Of a stretch of 53,437 bases of DNA, positions 16,637-24,488 are shown piece by piece. A program made the position numbers and the translations under genes. Each line of letters starts with the position of its first letter. Position 1 is the first letter of the stretch. Where the stretch lies: positions 1 to 53,437 of the forward strand of contig JANRFG010000034.1 in assembly GCA_030725715.1 (NCBI GenBank). The letters run 5' to 3'. A model generated the notes under the pieces. It was not told the DNA's origin and did not search any database. It was given only the letters and a program-made list of their open reading frames with translations. The DNA is from Opitutales bacterium. GTDB lineage: Bacteria; Verrucomicrobiota; Verrucomicrobiia; Opitutales; UBA953.

Positions 16637-17475
16637 GCACCCTTACGCCCATCACCGGCCTGTCCGAAGTCGCCGGCCAATACGGCGCCCTGCTGGTAGA
16701 TCAGTTCGGCACACTGCACGACGGCACCGTCGCCTATCCGCACGCCGCCGAAGCCTTACGTCGCTTCCGGGAGAGCGGCGGCAAGGTGGCCGTGCTTTCC
16801 AACTCGGCCAAGACCGGCGCCGACAATATCGTACGACTGGCGAAGTTCGGTTTCGGCCCGGATCATTTCGACGCCGTGGTGACTTCCGGTGACGCCGCTC
16901 AGGCCGCCATCCGTTCCGGTGCGCTCGGCGAAGGCTTCCGTCCGGGCGCCAAGGTACATATCTCCGGCAAGCCCGGCGACGACTACGGCTTCGGCGACCT
17001 CGGCTTTACGCTCACCTGGCCCGACGAAGCAGAAGGCATCATCCTGGCCGCCTGCCAGGAACCCGACCGCAACTGGCGAGAACAGATCCGCGACCTCACC
17101 AAGGCCGCGAACCGCGGCGTGACCGTCGCCGTCTGCAACCCGGACCTGGAGATGCTCACGCCGAAGGGCGTGCGTCCCTCCGCCGGCGCGATCGCCGTCG
17201 AACTCGCCCGCAAAGGCGCGGTGCTCCGCTATTTCGGCAAGCCGCACGGCGATATCTACCGCACGGCGCTCGCCGCGCTCGGCAACCCGCCGCCGCTGAC
17301 GGTCCTCGCCATCGGCGACAGCCCGGAACACGATATCGCCGGTGCCGCCGGCGCCGGCCTCGACAGCGTGCTGCTGCGGACAGGCATCCTGAGCGGAGCC
17401 GACGAAGCCAGCCTCGCCTCGCGCCTACCCGCTGGGAACCGACACGTCTTCAGCCTGGCCGAACTACGCTGGTAA
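16633..17475 (+). CDS. HAD-superfamily class IIA sugar-phosphatase-like protein
   Basis: The protein has 280 residues from the ATG at 16633, which overlaps the kinase stop as ATGA. HAD motif I is LLVDQFGTLHDG (nucleophile Asp23). The second Asp of the common DxD is replaced by Phe, as in the class IIA group with a D-x-W/F-G motif. Motif II is VLSNSAK, motif III lies around FGKPHGDIY and motif IV is AIGDSPEHDIAGAAGAG. A cap of class IIA type is inserted between motifs II and III. It probably dephosphorylates a sugar phosphate made by the coupled kinase, or acts as a housekeeping phosphatase; this pairing is inferred from the operon. Confidence 0.85.
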   Translation: MSTLTPITGLSEVAGQYGALLVDQFGTLHDGTVAYPHAAEALRRFRESGGKVAVLSNSAKTGADNIVRLAKFGFGPDHFDAVVTSGDAAQAAIRSGALGEGFRPGAKVHISGKPGDDYGFGDLGFTLTWPDEAEGIILAACQEPDRNWREQIRDLTKAANRGVTVAVCNPDLEMLTPKGVRPSAGAIAVELARKGAVLRYFGKPHGDIYRTALAALGNPPPLTVLAIGDSPEHDIAGAAGAGLDSVLLRTGILSGADEASLASRLPAGNRHVFSLAELRW

Positions 17476-17478
17476 GGC

Positions 17479-18339
17479 TCAGGCGCCGCGCTGGGCGGTG
17501 TTGCCTCGCCCCTTGGGCTTGCCGTCCACGCAATGACGGCAGGACTTTTCGTAGACGTAGTCCGGACGCTGCTGATCTTCGACGGTCAACGGCATCTGAC
17601 AGTTGAAGCAGATGACGGAACCGGTCTCGCGGAGATCGGGCCCGACACCGACACGTTCGTCGAAGACAAAACACTCTCCTTCGTAATGCGCCCCGCCGAC
17701 TTCTTCGAAATACTTGAGGATGCCACCATCGAGCTGAAGGACATCGGTGTAGCCCTGCATGGCCATGAACGGGCCCGCCTTCTCGCAACGGATCCCGCCG
17801 GTGCAGAACATCACCACGGGCTGGGTCTTGAGCTCGGCTGGCAGGTTCTCCACCGCCGCCGGGAAATCGCGGAAGTTCCAGATCTGCGGGACGATCGCTC
17901 CTTTGAAGGTACCCATCCGCACCTCGTAGTCATTGCGAGTGTCGAGCAAGGTCACGGGGCGACCTTCGTCCAGCCACTGCTTGAGCCGGCGCGCCGAGAT
18001 CTTCGTCGCCGGACGACGGGCCGGGTCGACGCCTTCGACGCCGAACGCGATGATCTCCTTCTTGATCTTCACGAGCATGCGCTTGAAGGGCTGATCGGAA
18101 CTGGGGCTCTCCTTGGGAACAACGTCCGCCAGACCGGGGACGGCGCGGATGACTTCGAGCACCGCCGCCAACTGAGGCCGGGTGCCCGCCAGGAAGAAAT
18201 TGATGCCCTCGGGCGCCAGCAGGATGGTCCCTTTGAGTCCGTGCGCCTTGGTCGCCTCCTGCAGTCGCGTCCGCAGCTCCTCCAACCCTTCCAACGGGGC
18301 GAACTTATAACAGGAGAGATTGATGACCTCGGCGGACAT
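17479..18339 (-). CDS. trhO: tRNA uridine(34) hydroxylase (YceA family)
   Basis: The protein has 286 residues. An N-terminal acylphosphatase-like domain (about 1-95) is followed by a rhodanese domain. LLDTRNDYEVRMGTFKGA (131-148) precedes the active loop CTGGIRCEKAG with catalytic Cys179, as in TrhO/YceA. The C-terminus carries CFNC and SCRHC, a probable zinc-binding pair. TrhO hydroxylates U34 of certain tRNAs using oxygen, giving 5-hydroxyuridine for wobble decoding. It is convergent with the HAD gene and divergent from trmO, another tRNA modification gene. Confidence 0.92.
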   Translation of the reverse strand: MSAEVINLSCYKFAPLEGLEELRTRLQEATKAHGLKGTILLAPEGINFFLAGTRPQLAAVLEVIRAVPGLADVVPKESPSSDQPFKRMLVKIKKEIIAFGVEGVDPARRPATKISARRLKQWLDEGRPVTLLDTRNDYEVRMGTFKGAIVPQIWNFRDFPAAVENLPAELKTQPVVMFCTGGIRCEKAGPFMAMQGYTDVLQLDGGILKYFEEVGGAHYEGECFVFDERVGVGPDLRETGSVICFNCQMPLTVEDQQRPDYVYEKSCRHCVDGKPKGRGNTAQRGA

Positions 18340-18424
18340 GGACGAACGCAGGGCTAAGGCCTGACCTCCGCCGAGACAATGAATCTTTGCCTTTTCACCG
18401 CGCGAAGCCTACGCCTGACCTATC

Positions 18425-19234
18425 TTGGAATCCGGCCTCACCATCACGCCCATCGGCTTCATCCGCTCCGGCAAGCCGTTGAAGTTCGACGCCCGCCATC
18501 AGCCCGACGAGAGCCAGGCGGAGACGAACATCCTCGAGATGCTCCCGGGCGACAAATATCAGAAGGCTCTCAAGGACCTCGAGGGCTTCGACCGCATCTG
18601 GCTGCTGTGGTGGTTCCATCGCAACACCGACTGGCGGCCGGAAGTCCTCCCGCCCCGCGGCCCTTCGAAGAGGCGAGGCGTCTTCGCCACCCGCTCCCCG
18701 CACCGCCCCAACCCGCTCGGCATCACGCCGGTCCAGTTGATCGAGATCCGCAAGGGGCAGCTGATCCTCGGACCGTGCGACCTGATCGACGGCACGCCGG
18801 TCTTCGACATCAAGCCTTACATCCCCTCTTACGATTCGTTCCCCGACGCCAAGGCGGGCTGGATCGACGAAGTCGACGCCGCGCTCGAAGGTCCGCCGGC
18901 CTTCACGGTGTCCTTCTCTCCGCAAGCCGCCGAACACATGGCCTGGCTCAAGCAGGTATGGTCGGTCGATTTCGAAGCGCGTCTGCTTGAAATCCTGAGC
19001 CGCGACCCGAGCCCCCACCGCACCCGTCGCATCCGCAGCCGCCACGGCGACCTTTTCGACATCGGCTGCGGCGCTTGGTATGCGGTCTTCGAGGTCAAAG
19101 GGCCGGTCGTCCATATCCTGCACCTCAAGCCGGCTTTCCCGCTCAAATTCCTGACGGACCCCGAGCGGCCGGTGATTCCGGACAAGGACGCCCAGCTGGC
19201 CTTTCGGGCCCGTTGGCCGCAATTCGCCGAGTAA
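18425..19234 (+). CDS. trmO: tRNA (t6A37) N6-methyltransferase TrmO/TsaA-like
   Basis: The protein has 269 residues. The TsaA-type beta-barrel SAM-binding domain (about 5-150) carries ITPIGFIRSG, FDRIWLLWWFH and the family signature RSPHRPNPLG (90-99), then DLIDGTPVFDIKPYIP. A C-terminal domain of about 110 residues follows, as in E. coli TrmO. The enzyme methylates t6A37 of tRNA-Thr. The best start is TTG at 18425, since no ATG fits the N-terminal strand, so the true start is less certain than the gene. A TTGCCT box begins 38 bases upstream. It is divergent from trhO. Confidence 0.9.
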   Translation: MESGLTITPIGFIRSGKPLKFDARHQPDESQAETNILEMLPGDKYQKALKDLEGFDRIWLLWWFHRNTDWRPEVLPPRGPSKRRGVFATRSPHRPNPLGITPVQLIEIRKGQLILGPCDLIDGTPVFDIKPYIPSYDSFPDAKAGWIDEVDAALEGPPAFTVSFSPQAAEHMAWLKQVWSVDFEARLLEILSRDPSPHRTRRIRSRHGDLFDIGCGAWYAVFEVKGPVVHILHLKPAFPLKFLTDPERPVIPDKDAQLAFRARWPQFAE

Positions 19235-19250
19235 GCCCCGAGCCGGGCTT
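19233..19250 (+). terminator. Small hairpin after trmO, weak terminator candidate
   Basis: AAGCCC (19233-19238) pairs with GGGCTT (19245-19250) around a six-base loop. It overlaps the TAA stop of trmO and is followed by AATT only, with no T tract. Confidence 0.3.
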
Positions 19251-19348
19251 AATTGAGCGAAATAAAAGGCGGTTTCCTCGCAACAACTTCACCCCCACAG
19301 GGTCGGAAGTCCCCTCGCCTTAGACGCGAAACCTCTTCCAATCCTGAC

Positions 19349-22300
19349 ATGCCCCGCTTCCCCACCCTGCTGGCCCTTTGCGCCCTCATCGCTTTCCAGC
19401 CGAACGCTGGCGCCGCCGAACAAGGCCGCAAGCTCACGCTCGATGACGGCGACCGCGTCCTGCTCATCGGCGACGTGCTGATGGAACGTGAAAACAACTA
19501 CGGCGTGCTCGAGACGAAGATGCGCCAGGAATTCCCGGGCAAGAAGTTCGCGGTGCGCAACCTCGGCTACTCCGGCGACACGCCCCTCGGCGCCTCCCGC
19601 GCGAGCTTCGATCCGGTCGCCAAGGGCGTCGCACAACTCGAAGAACAGCTCGCCGTGGTGAAGCCCACCGTCGCGATCATCGGCTACGGCATGGCTGCCT
19701 CCCTCGAAGAACTCACCTACCGCCAGAACGACCCCGCCCTCAACCCGGACCCGGCCCGCTATGGCACCGAACACACCCCGGCCCGCCTGAAGCGCGAAGT
19801 CTCGCAGCTGATGGAACTCATCAAGAAGCACGGCGCCGGCGGCCAGGTGCGCTTCGTCATCCTCGGACCGATCGCGCATGAGGACCTGCGCGGCTCCCGT
19901 CCGGGCCTCCCCGATCCGGCCGAGCACAACAAGCTCCTCGCCGCCTACCGCCGCAGCCTCGCCGAACTCGCCGCGGAGAAGAACATCCCCTTCGTCCAAG
20001 CTGAATGGAAATCGCACGGCATCGCCCTCGACCAGGGCACCGACAACGGCATCCACCTGACCGAACGCGGCTACCGCGCTCTCAGCGAAGGCGTCGCCGC
20101 CCAGCTCGGCTGGAAGGTGGACCAGGCCGGCTGGGACAAACCCTCCGCCGCCACGGAAAACCTGCGCGCCTCGGTCCTCCGCAAGAACTCCCTCTTCTTC
20201 CACCGTAGCCGACCGGCCAACTACACCTACATCTTCGGCTTCCGTAAGCGCGAGCAGGGCAACAACGCCGTCGAGATCCCGAAGTTCGACCCGCTGATCG
20301 AGACCGCCGAAGCCGACGCCATCGCGGTGTCCGCCGGCCAGCCGAGCACGCTTCCGCCCGAACCGAAGACGCCGGCCAAGCTCACCGTCGCCGCGTCCCT
20401 GCCCCGCCCGGACTTCAAACTGTCCGACGGCCTGCGGATGTCGCTCTTCGCCGAGAATCCGCTGCTCGAGAAGCCCGTCCACATGAACTGGGACACCGCC
20501 GGCCGCCTCTGGGTCGCGACTTCCAACACCTACCCGCAGGTCAACCCTGAGGACCTCGCCGCCCAGATGGCCGGCAACTCCTCGAAGTTCGGTCCGTCCA
20601 CGGGCAACGACAAGGTCATCCTGCTCGAAGACACCGACCGTGACGGCGTGGCCGACGTCTCGCGCATCGTCGCCGACCGCCTCCTCATCCCTTCCGGCGT
20701 CGCGCCGGATAACTTCGGCGGCGTCTACGTCGGCGCGAGCACCGAACTCCTCCACCTCACGAAGCCGAACGCCGACGGCGTGCTGGCCGAGCGTCGCATC
20801 GTCCTGAGCGGCTTCGGCACCGAAGACACCCACCATATCGTCCACACCCTGCACTGGGGCATCGATGGCCGACTCTACTTCCACCAGACGATCTACATCC
20901 ACTCGCATCTCGAGACCCCGTGGGGCCTCGTCCGCGCCAACTCGGGCGTCGCTTTCGCTTATGACCCGAACACCGAACGCCTCGAAGTCCACTCGAAGGG
21001 TCTCGTCAACGCCTGGGGCCAGCAGGAAGACCTCGCCGGCCAGACGTTCCTGACCTCCGGCGCCGACGGCACCGGCGTGCACTGGGCCTTCCCCGGCGCA
21101 GCCTTCCCTCCCTCCGAAGGCGCCCGCCGCCTCGTCGGCAGCATCAGCCCCGGCTCCTATCCGAAGTTCAGCGGCCTCGAGCTCGTGCAGAGCCCGCTGT
21201 TCGGCGCCGACTGGCAAGGCAACGCGATCACGTGCGACTTCCGCGCCCATCGCATCGTCCGCTTCGGCTTCAATGACTTCAGCACCGATGCCACCCCGAA
21301 GTCCGGCTACGTGACCAAGGAACTCCCCGACGTCGTCCGCACCAGCGACGTGGCCTTCCGCCCGATCACCTTGAAGATGGGCCCCGACGGCGCGCTCTAC
21401 GTCGCCGACTGGACCAACCCGATCATCAACCACGGCGAAGTCGACTTCCGCGACCCGCGCCGCGACAAGATCAGCGGCCGTATCTGGCGCATCCTGCCGG
21501 AGAACGCCAAGCCCCTCGCCTGGCAGCCGCTGCTCGGCCAGCCGGTCGCCGCACTGCTCGCCAAACTGACTTCGCCGAGCCGCTGGGATTTCGAGCAGGC
21601 CCGCCGCGAACTTGCCAAGCTGCCCGTCGCCGAACTGCAGTCCGCCCTCAAGGCCTGGGCCAAGGATGACGTGACGCGTCGTCATGCCGCGTGGCTGCTC
21701 AGCGGCCGCACGGCCGACACCGCCCATCTCGCCGAACTCCTCCGCAGTCAGGATCCGGCCAGCCTGCAGGTCGGCCTCCGTGAACTCGGCAAATCCCTCG
21801 GCGCCCGCGGCGCGGCGGACATCGCCCTGATCACGCCGTTCCTGGCCCACGCCAATCCTCGCGTCCGCCTCGAAGCGCATCGCGCCCTCGCCCGCGTCCG
21901 CACCCCGGAAAGCGCCCGCGCCGTGCTGGCCAACTTGCCCAAGGATCCGGCCGACAACTTCCTCGATTTCGCCGCCTGGACGAGCATCAACGAGCTCGCG
22001 CGTCCGTGGCTCGAAGACGTCGCCGCCCAGCCCGCGAAGGTCGTCGGCCATGAAGCCGAACTCGACGCGATCGTGAAGGCCATCGACCCCGGCATCGCCA
22101 CTCCTTACGTGCATCGCCTGTTCGCCGGCCGCAAGATCGACGCCGCCGGCTCCGGCCCTTGGATCGAACTCGTCGGCAAGGCCGGCACGACCGAAGAAGC
22201 CACGCTGATCTTCCGCGCGCTGATGGACGACGCCACGCTCCAGCCGTCGACCCGCCACCGCATCGCCTTCGCCCTCGTCGAAGCCGCCAATCGCAACGTC

Positions 22301-23668
22301 CGCCCGACCGGCGACCTCAACGCGCTGGGCAAACTCCTCCGCTACGAGACCGAGCGTAACCTCCTCGTCACCTCCGTCCGTCTGGCCGGCCAGTGGAAGC
22401 TCGTGCCGTCCGTGCCGCAGCTCGGCGACTTCGCCGGCCGCGAGAAGGACGCCGAACTCCGTCGCGCCGCCGTCGCCGCGCTCCGCACCATCGGCCAGCA
22501 GGCCTCGCTGAAGGCGCTCCGCAGCCTGTCCGCCGAAACGCGTCCGGCGGTCGTCCGTCAGGACGCCCTGCCCGCCCTGGCCGTCCACGCCCCCGGCGAG
22601 GCGCTCAAGGCCATCCCGTCGGTCTTCGCGCAGATCAAGACGAAGCCGGAAGCCACCGCCGTCTGGACCAACCTCTTCCAGCTCGGCGGCTTCGCCCAGC
22701 GACTGGCCAAGGAATTCCCGAAGGGCCTGAGCGCCGAACACTATGCGGCCGCGCTGCAGTCCGCCCGCTCCCTCGGTCGCGGCGGCATGCCTCTGGTCAA
22801 GGTCATCGAACCGCTCGCCGGCGCGAAATCCGGCCCGCGCGATTACGGCGCCGAAATCACCGCGATGATCGACACCATCAAGAAGGGCGCCGACCCGGCG
22901 GAAGGCGAACTCCAGTATCGCAAGAACGGTTGCGCGATCTGCCACGCCATCGGCGGCGCCGGCGGCAAGCTCGGCCCCGACCTCAGCAGCATCGGCGCGA
23001 GCGCCCCGCTCGACTACATCATCGAAAGCGTGCTCAACCCCGCCGCGAAGGTGAAGGAAGGCTACCACGGCTTCTCCTTCAAGATGAAGGACGGCAGCCA
23101 GATGGTCGGCATCCCCGCGCGCGAGAACGCGACCGAGCTCTTCATCCGCCCCGGACCCGGCGTCGAACTGGCCATCCTCAAGGCCAACATCGTGAGCCGC
23201 GACAACATCGGCAGCATCATGCCCGCCGGCCTGGCCGACGGCATCACCGGCGTCTCCCGGCGTAACTTCTTCGCCTTCCTCGGCGAGATCGGCAAACCGG
23301 GTCCGTTCGACGCCAGCAAGGGCAACGTCGCCCGTCTCTGGATCTTCGACGACCAGCCGCCCGGCGCCCTCGCCAAGTCCGCCGCCGCCACCCCGGTCTA
23401 CACGCTCGTCAACGGCCAGCTGCCCAAGGAATTCAATCCTGGCCGCCTCTACGCGACCGCCCGCTTCACCGCGGCCGCCGCGACCGCCAAGCCGCTGCTC
23501 CTCACCGGCGTCAAGGCCGCTTGGCTGGACGGCAAGGCCCTCGAACTGAAGGCCGGCGCCTACGCCGCCTCGATCCCGGCGGGCGATCACTCGCTCACGG
23601 TCGAGGTCGACGGCAACACGCCCTACTTCAAGGCGCAGTGCGACGACGCCAGCTTCCTCGGCGACTGA
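19349..23668 (+). CDS. Giant PVC-type cytochrome: SGNH, propeller, HEAT and CxxCH haem domains
   Basis: The protein has 1439 residues from the ATG at 19349, which opens a signal peptide. Residues about 30-270 form an SGNH-hydrolase-like domain (VLLIGDVLMERENNYG, RNLGYSGDTP, and DNGIHLTERGY with the Asp-His pair). From 356 comes the PVC membrane-bound dehydrogenase-type propeller (LSDGLRMSLFAENPLLEKPV, DRDGVAD, GADGTGVHW). About 740-1150 is HEAT-like helical repeat. A C-terminal c-type haem domain has CAICH at Cys1195, then GGKLGPDLSSIG and SVLNPAAKVKEGY. It is periplasmic and presumably passes electrons from an oxidation to the respiratory chain; the substrate is unknown. The ResB-CcsA gene in this window would attach its haem. 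Confidence 0.85.
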   Translation: MPRFPTLLALCALIAFQPNAGAAEQGRKLTLDDGDRVLLIGDVLMERENNYGVLETKMRQEFPGKKFAVRNLGYSGDTPLGASRASFDPVAKGVAQLEEQLAVVKPTVAIIGYGMAASLEELTYRQNDPALNPDPARYGTEHTPARLKREVSQLMELIKKHGAGGQVRFVILGPIAHEDLRGSRPGLPDPAEHNKLLAAYRRSLAELAAEKNIPFVQAEWKSHGIALDQGTDNGIHLTERGYRALSEGVAAQLGWKVDQAGWDKPSAATENLRASVLRKNSLFFHRSRPANYTYIFGFRKREQGNNAVEIPKFDPLIETAEADAIAVSAGQPSTLPPEPKTPAKLTVAASLPRPDFKLSDGLRMSLFAENPLLEKPVHMNWDTAGRLWVATSNTYPQVNPEDLAAQMAGNSSKFGPSTGNDKVILLEDTDRDGVADVSRIVADRLLIPSGVAPDNFGGVYVGASTELLHLTKPNADGVLAERRIVLSGFGTEDTHHIVHTLHWGIDGRLYFHQTIYIHSHLETPWGLVRANSGVAFAYDPNTERLEVHSKGLVNAWGQQEDLAGQTFLTSGADGTGVHWAFPGAAFPPSEGARRLVGSISPGSYPKFSGLELVQSPLFGADWQGNAITCDFRAHRIVRFGFNDFSTDATPKSGYVTKELPDVVRTSDVAFRPITLKMGPDGALYVADWTNPIINHGEVDFRDPRRDKISGRIWRILPENAKPLAWQPLLGQPVAALLAKLTSPSRWDFEQARRELAKLPVAELQSALKAWAKDDVTRRHAAWLLSGRTADTAHLAELLRSQDPASLQVGLRELGKSLGARGAADIALITPFLAHANPRVRLEAHRALARVRTPESARAVLANLPKDPADNFLDFAAWTSINELARPWLEDVAAQPAKVVGHEAELDAIVKAIDPGIATPYVHRLFAGRKIDAAGSGPWIELVGKAGTTEEATLIFRALMDDATLQPSTRHRIAFALVEAANRNVRPTGDLNALGKLLRYETERNLLVTSVRLAGQWKLVPSVPQLGDFAGREKDAELRRAAVAALRTIGQQASLKALRSLSAETRPAVVRQDALPALAVHAPGEALKAIPSVFAQIKTKPEATAVWTNLFQLGGFAQRLAKEFPKGLSAEHYAAALQSARSLGRGGMPLVKVIEPLAGAKSGPRDYGAEITAMIDTIKKGADPAEGELQYRKNGCAICHAIGGAGGKLGPDLSSIGASAPLDYIIESVLNPAAKVKEGYHGFSFKMKDGSQMVGIPARENATELFIRPGPGVELAILKANIVSRDNIGSIMPAGLADGITGVSRRNFFAFLGEIGKPGPFDASKGNVARLWIFDDQPPGALAKSAAATPVYTLVNGQLPKEFNPGRLYATARFTAAAATAKPLLLTGVKAAWLDGKALELKAGAYAASIPAGDHSLTVEVDGNTPYFKAQCDDASFLGD

Positions 23669-24369
23669 TGACGCGCGTCGCGCTCTGCCTGCTGTTGGCT
23701 GGCCTGATGGTCGGCTGCGCGGAGACGTCATCCGCTCCGGCCGTGAGCCCAGAGGCTTTACGCCAACGGGCCGCGGCTTTTCGTAGCGAAGGCAAGTCAG
23801 CCGAAGCCGAAGACCTGCTCGGTCAGGCCATCCGTGCGCAGCCGACGCAGACGTGCGACCAACGTTCCGCCGCGGCGGACCTGCGCCGCGAACTCGCCTC
23901 GCTCCGCGTCGCCGGCGACGACCTCGTCGGCGCGGAGAAGCTCTACCACGAAGCACTGACCTTGCTGGAGACCGCGCCCCGCGGCGCCGACGCCGCCATC
24001 ATCAACCTTCGCACCCAGCTCGCCGGCCTCTGCTACCGCCAGTCACGCTTCGAAGAAGCCGCCGAGTTTTACCGCACCGTACTCGCACTCGAGGTCGCCC
24101 TCCTCGGCGAAACCCACCCCGACCCTCTCGGCACGATGAGCATCCTCGGCGGACTCGAGCTGAAGCGCGGCAAGTTAGCCGAAGCCGAAACCCTCTTCCG
24201 CCGGCAACTGCGAGGCGTCCAGCTGGTCCATGGGACCGAGAAGCGGGAAGTCACCTCGGTCCTGGATAACCTAGCCGATGTCCTGGAGAAGGCCGGCCAG
24301 GCCGCCGAAGCCACCCGCCTGCGGGGCGAAGCCGCCCGCATCCGCCGTAAGCTTTGCGACGAGTGCTGA
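23668..24369 (+). CDS. TPR lipoprotein
   Basis: The protein has 233 residues. The ATG at 23668 shares one base with the upstream TGA (TGATG), so it is coupled to the giant cytochrome gene. The N-terminus is a lipoprotein signal (LLLAGLMVGC; Cys at about 17). Three or four tetratricopeptide-like helix pairs follow, with AEDLLGQAI, AEKLYHEAL, AAEFYRTVLALE and AETLFRRQL spaced by about 40 residues, in the style of kinesin-light-chain TPRs. It is probably a lipid-anchored periplasmic scaffold working with the cytochrome; that link rests on coupling only. Confidence 0.78.
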   Translation: MTRVALCLLLAGLMVGCAETSSAPAVSPEALRQRAAAFRSEGKSAEAEDLLGQAIRAQPTQTCDQRSAAADLRRELASLRVAGDDLVGAEKLYHEALTLLETAPRGADAAIINLRTQLAGLCYRQSRFEEAAEFYRTVLALEVALLGETHPDPLGTMSILGGLELKRGKLAEAETLFRRQLRGVQLVHGTEKREVTSVLDNLADVLEKAGQAAEATRLRGEAARIRRKLCDEC

Positions 24370-24370
24370 A

Positions 24371-24418
24371 AAGGGGCCACCCCTTGCGCCCACGACACCC
24401 CCGGGCATAACACGGGGG
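24371..24418 (+). terminator. Paired hairpins between the TPR gene and dnaG
   Basis: AAGGGG (24371-24376) pairs with CCCCTT (24380-24385). CCCCCG (24398-24403) pairs with CGGGGG (24413-24418). Neither has a T tract; they may slow or end the transcript of the upstream genes. Confidence 0.35.
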
Positions 24419-24488
24419 AACTCCCCATCGCCGATTGGGAATTATTTACGTTTGCGCCCCACCCCTTGACAGCCACCCCTTGACACCC

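Noticed and set aside
19289-23956. Minus-strand open frame of 1555 codons opposite the giant cytochrome
   Set aside because: Its translation is Gly/Ala/Asp/Glu-rich without domains, and it mirrors the codon bias of the real gene on the plus strand. GC-rich third positions keep the antisense frame open.
24460-24485. Tandem CACCCCTTGACA copies (24460-24471 and 24474-24485) as a dnaG promoter
   Set aside because: Both TTGACA boxes lie too close to the GTG start for a -10 and a transcript start to fit; either they are chance or the true start is downstream.
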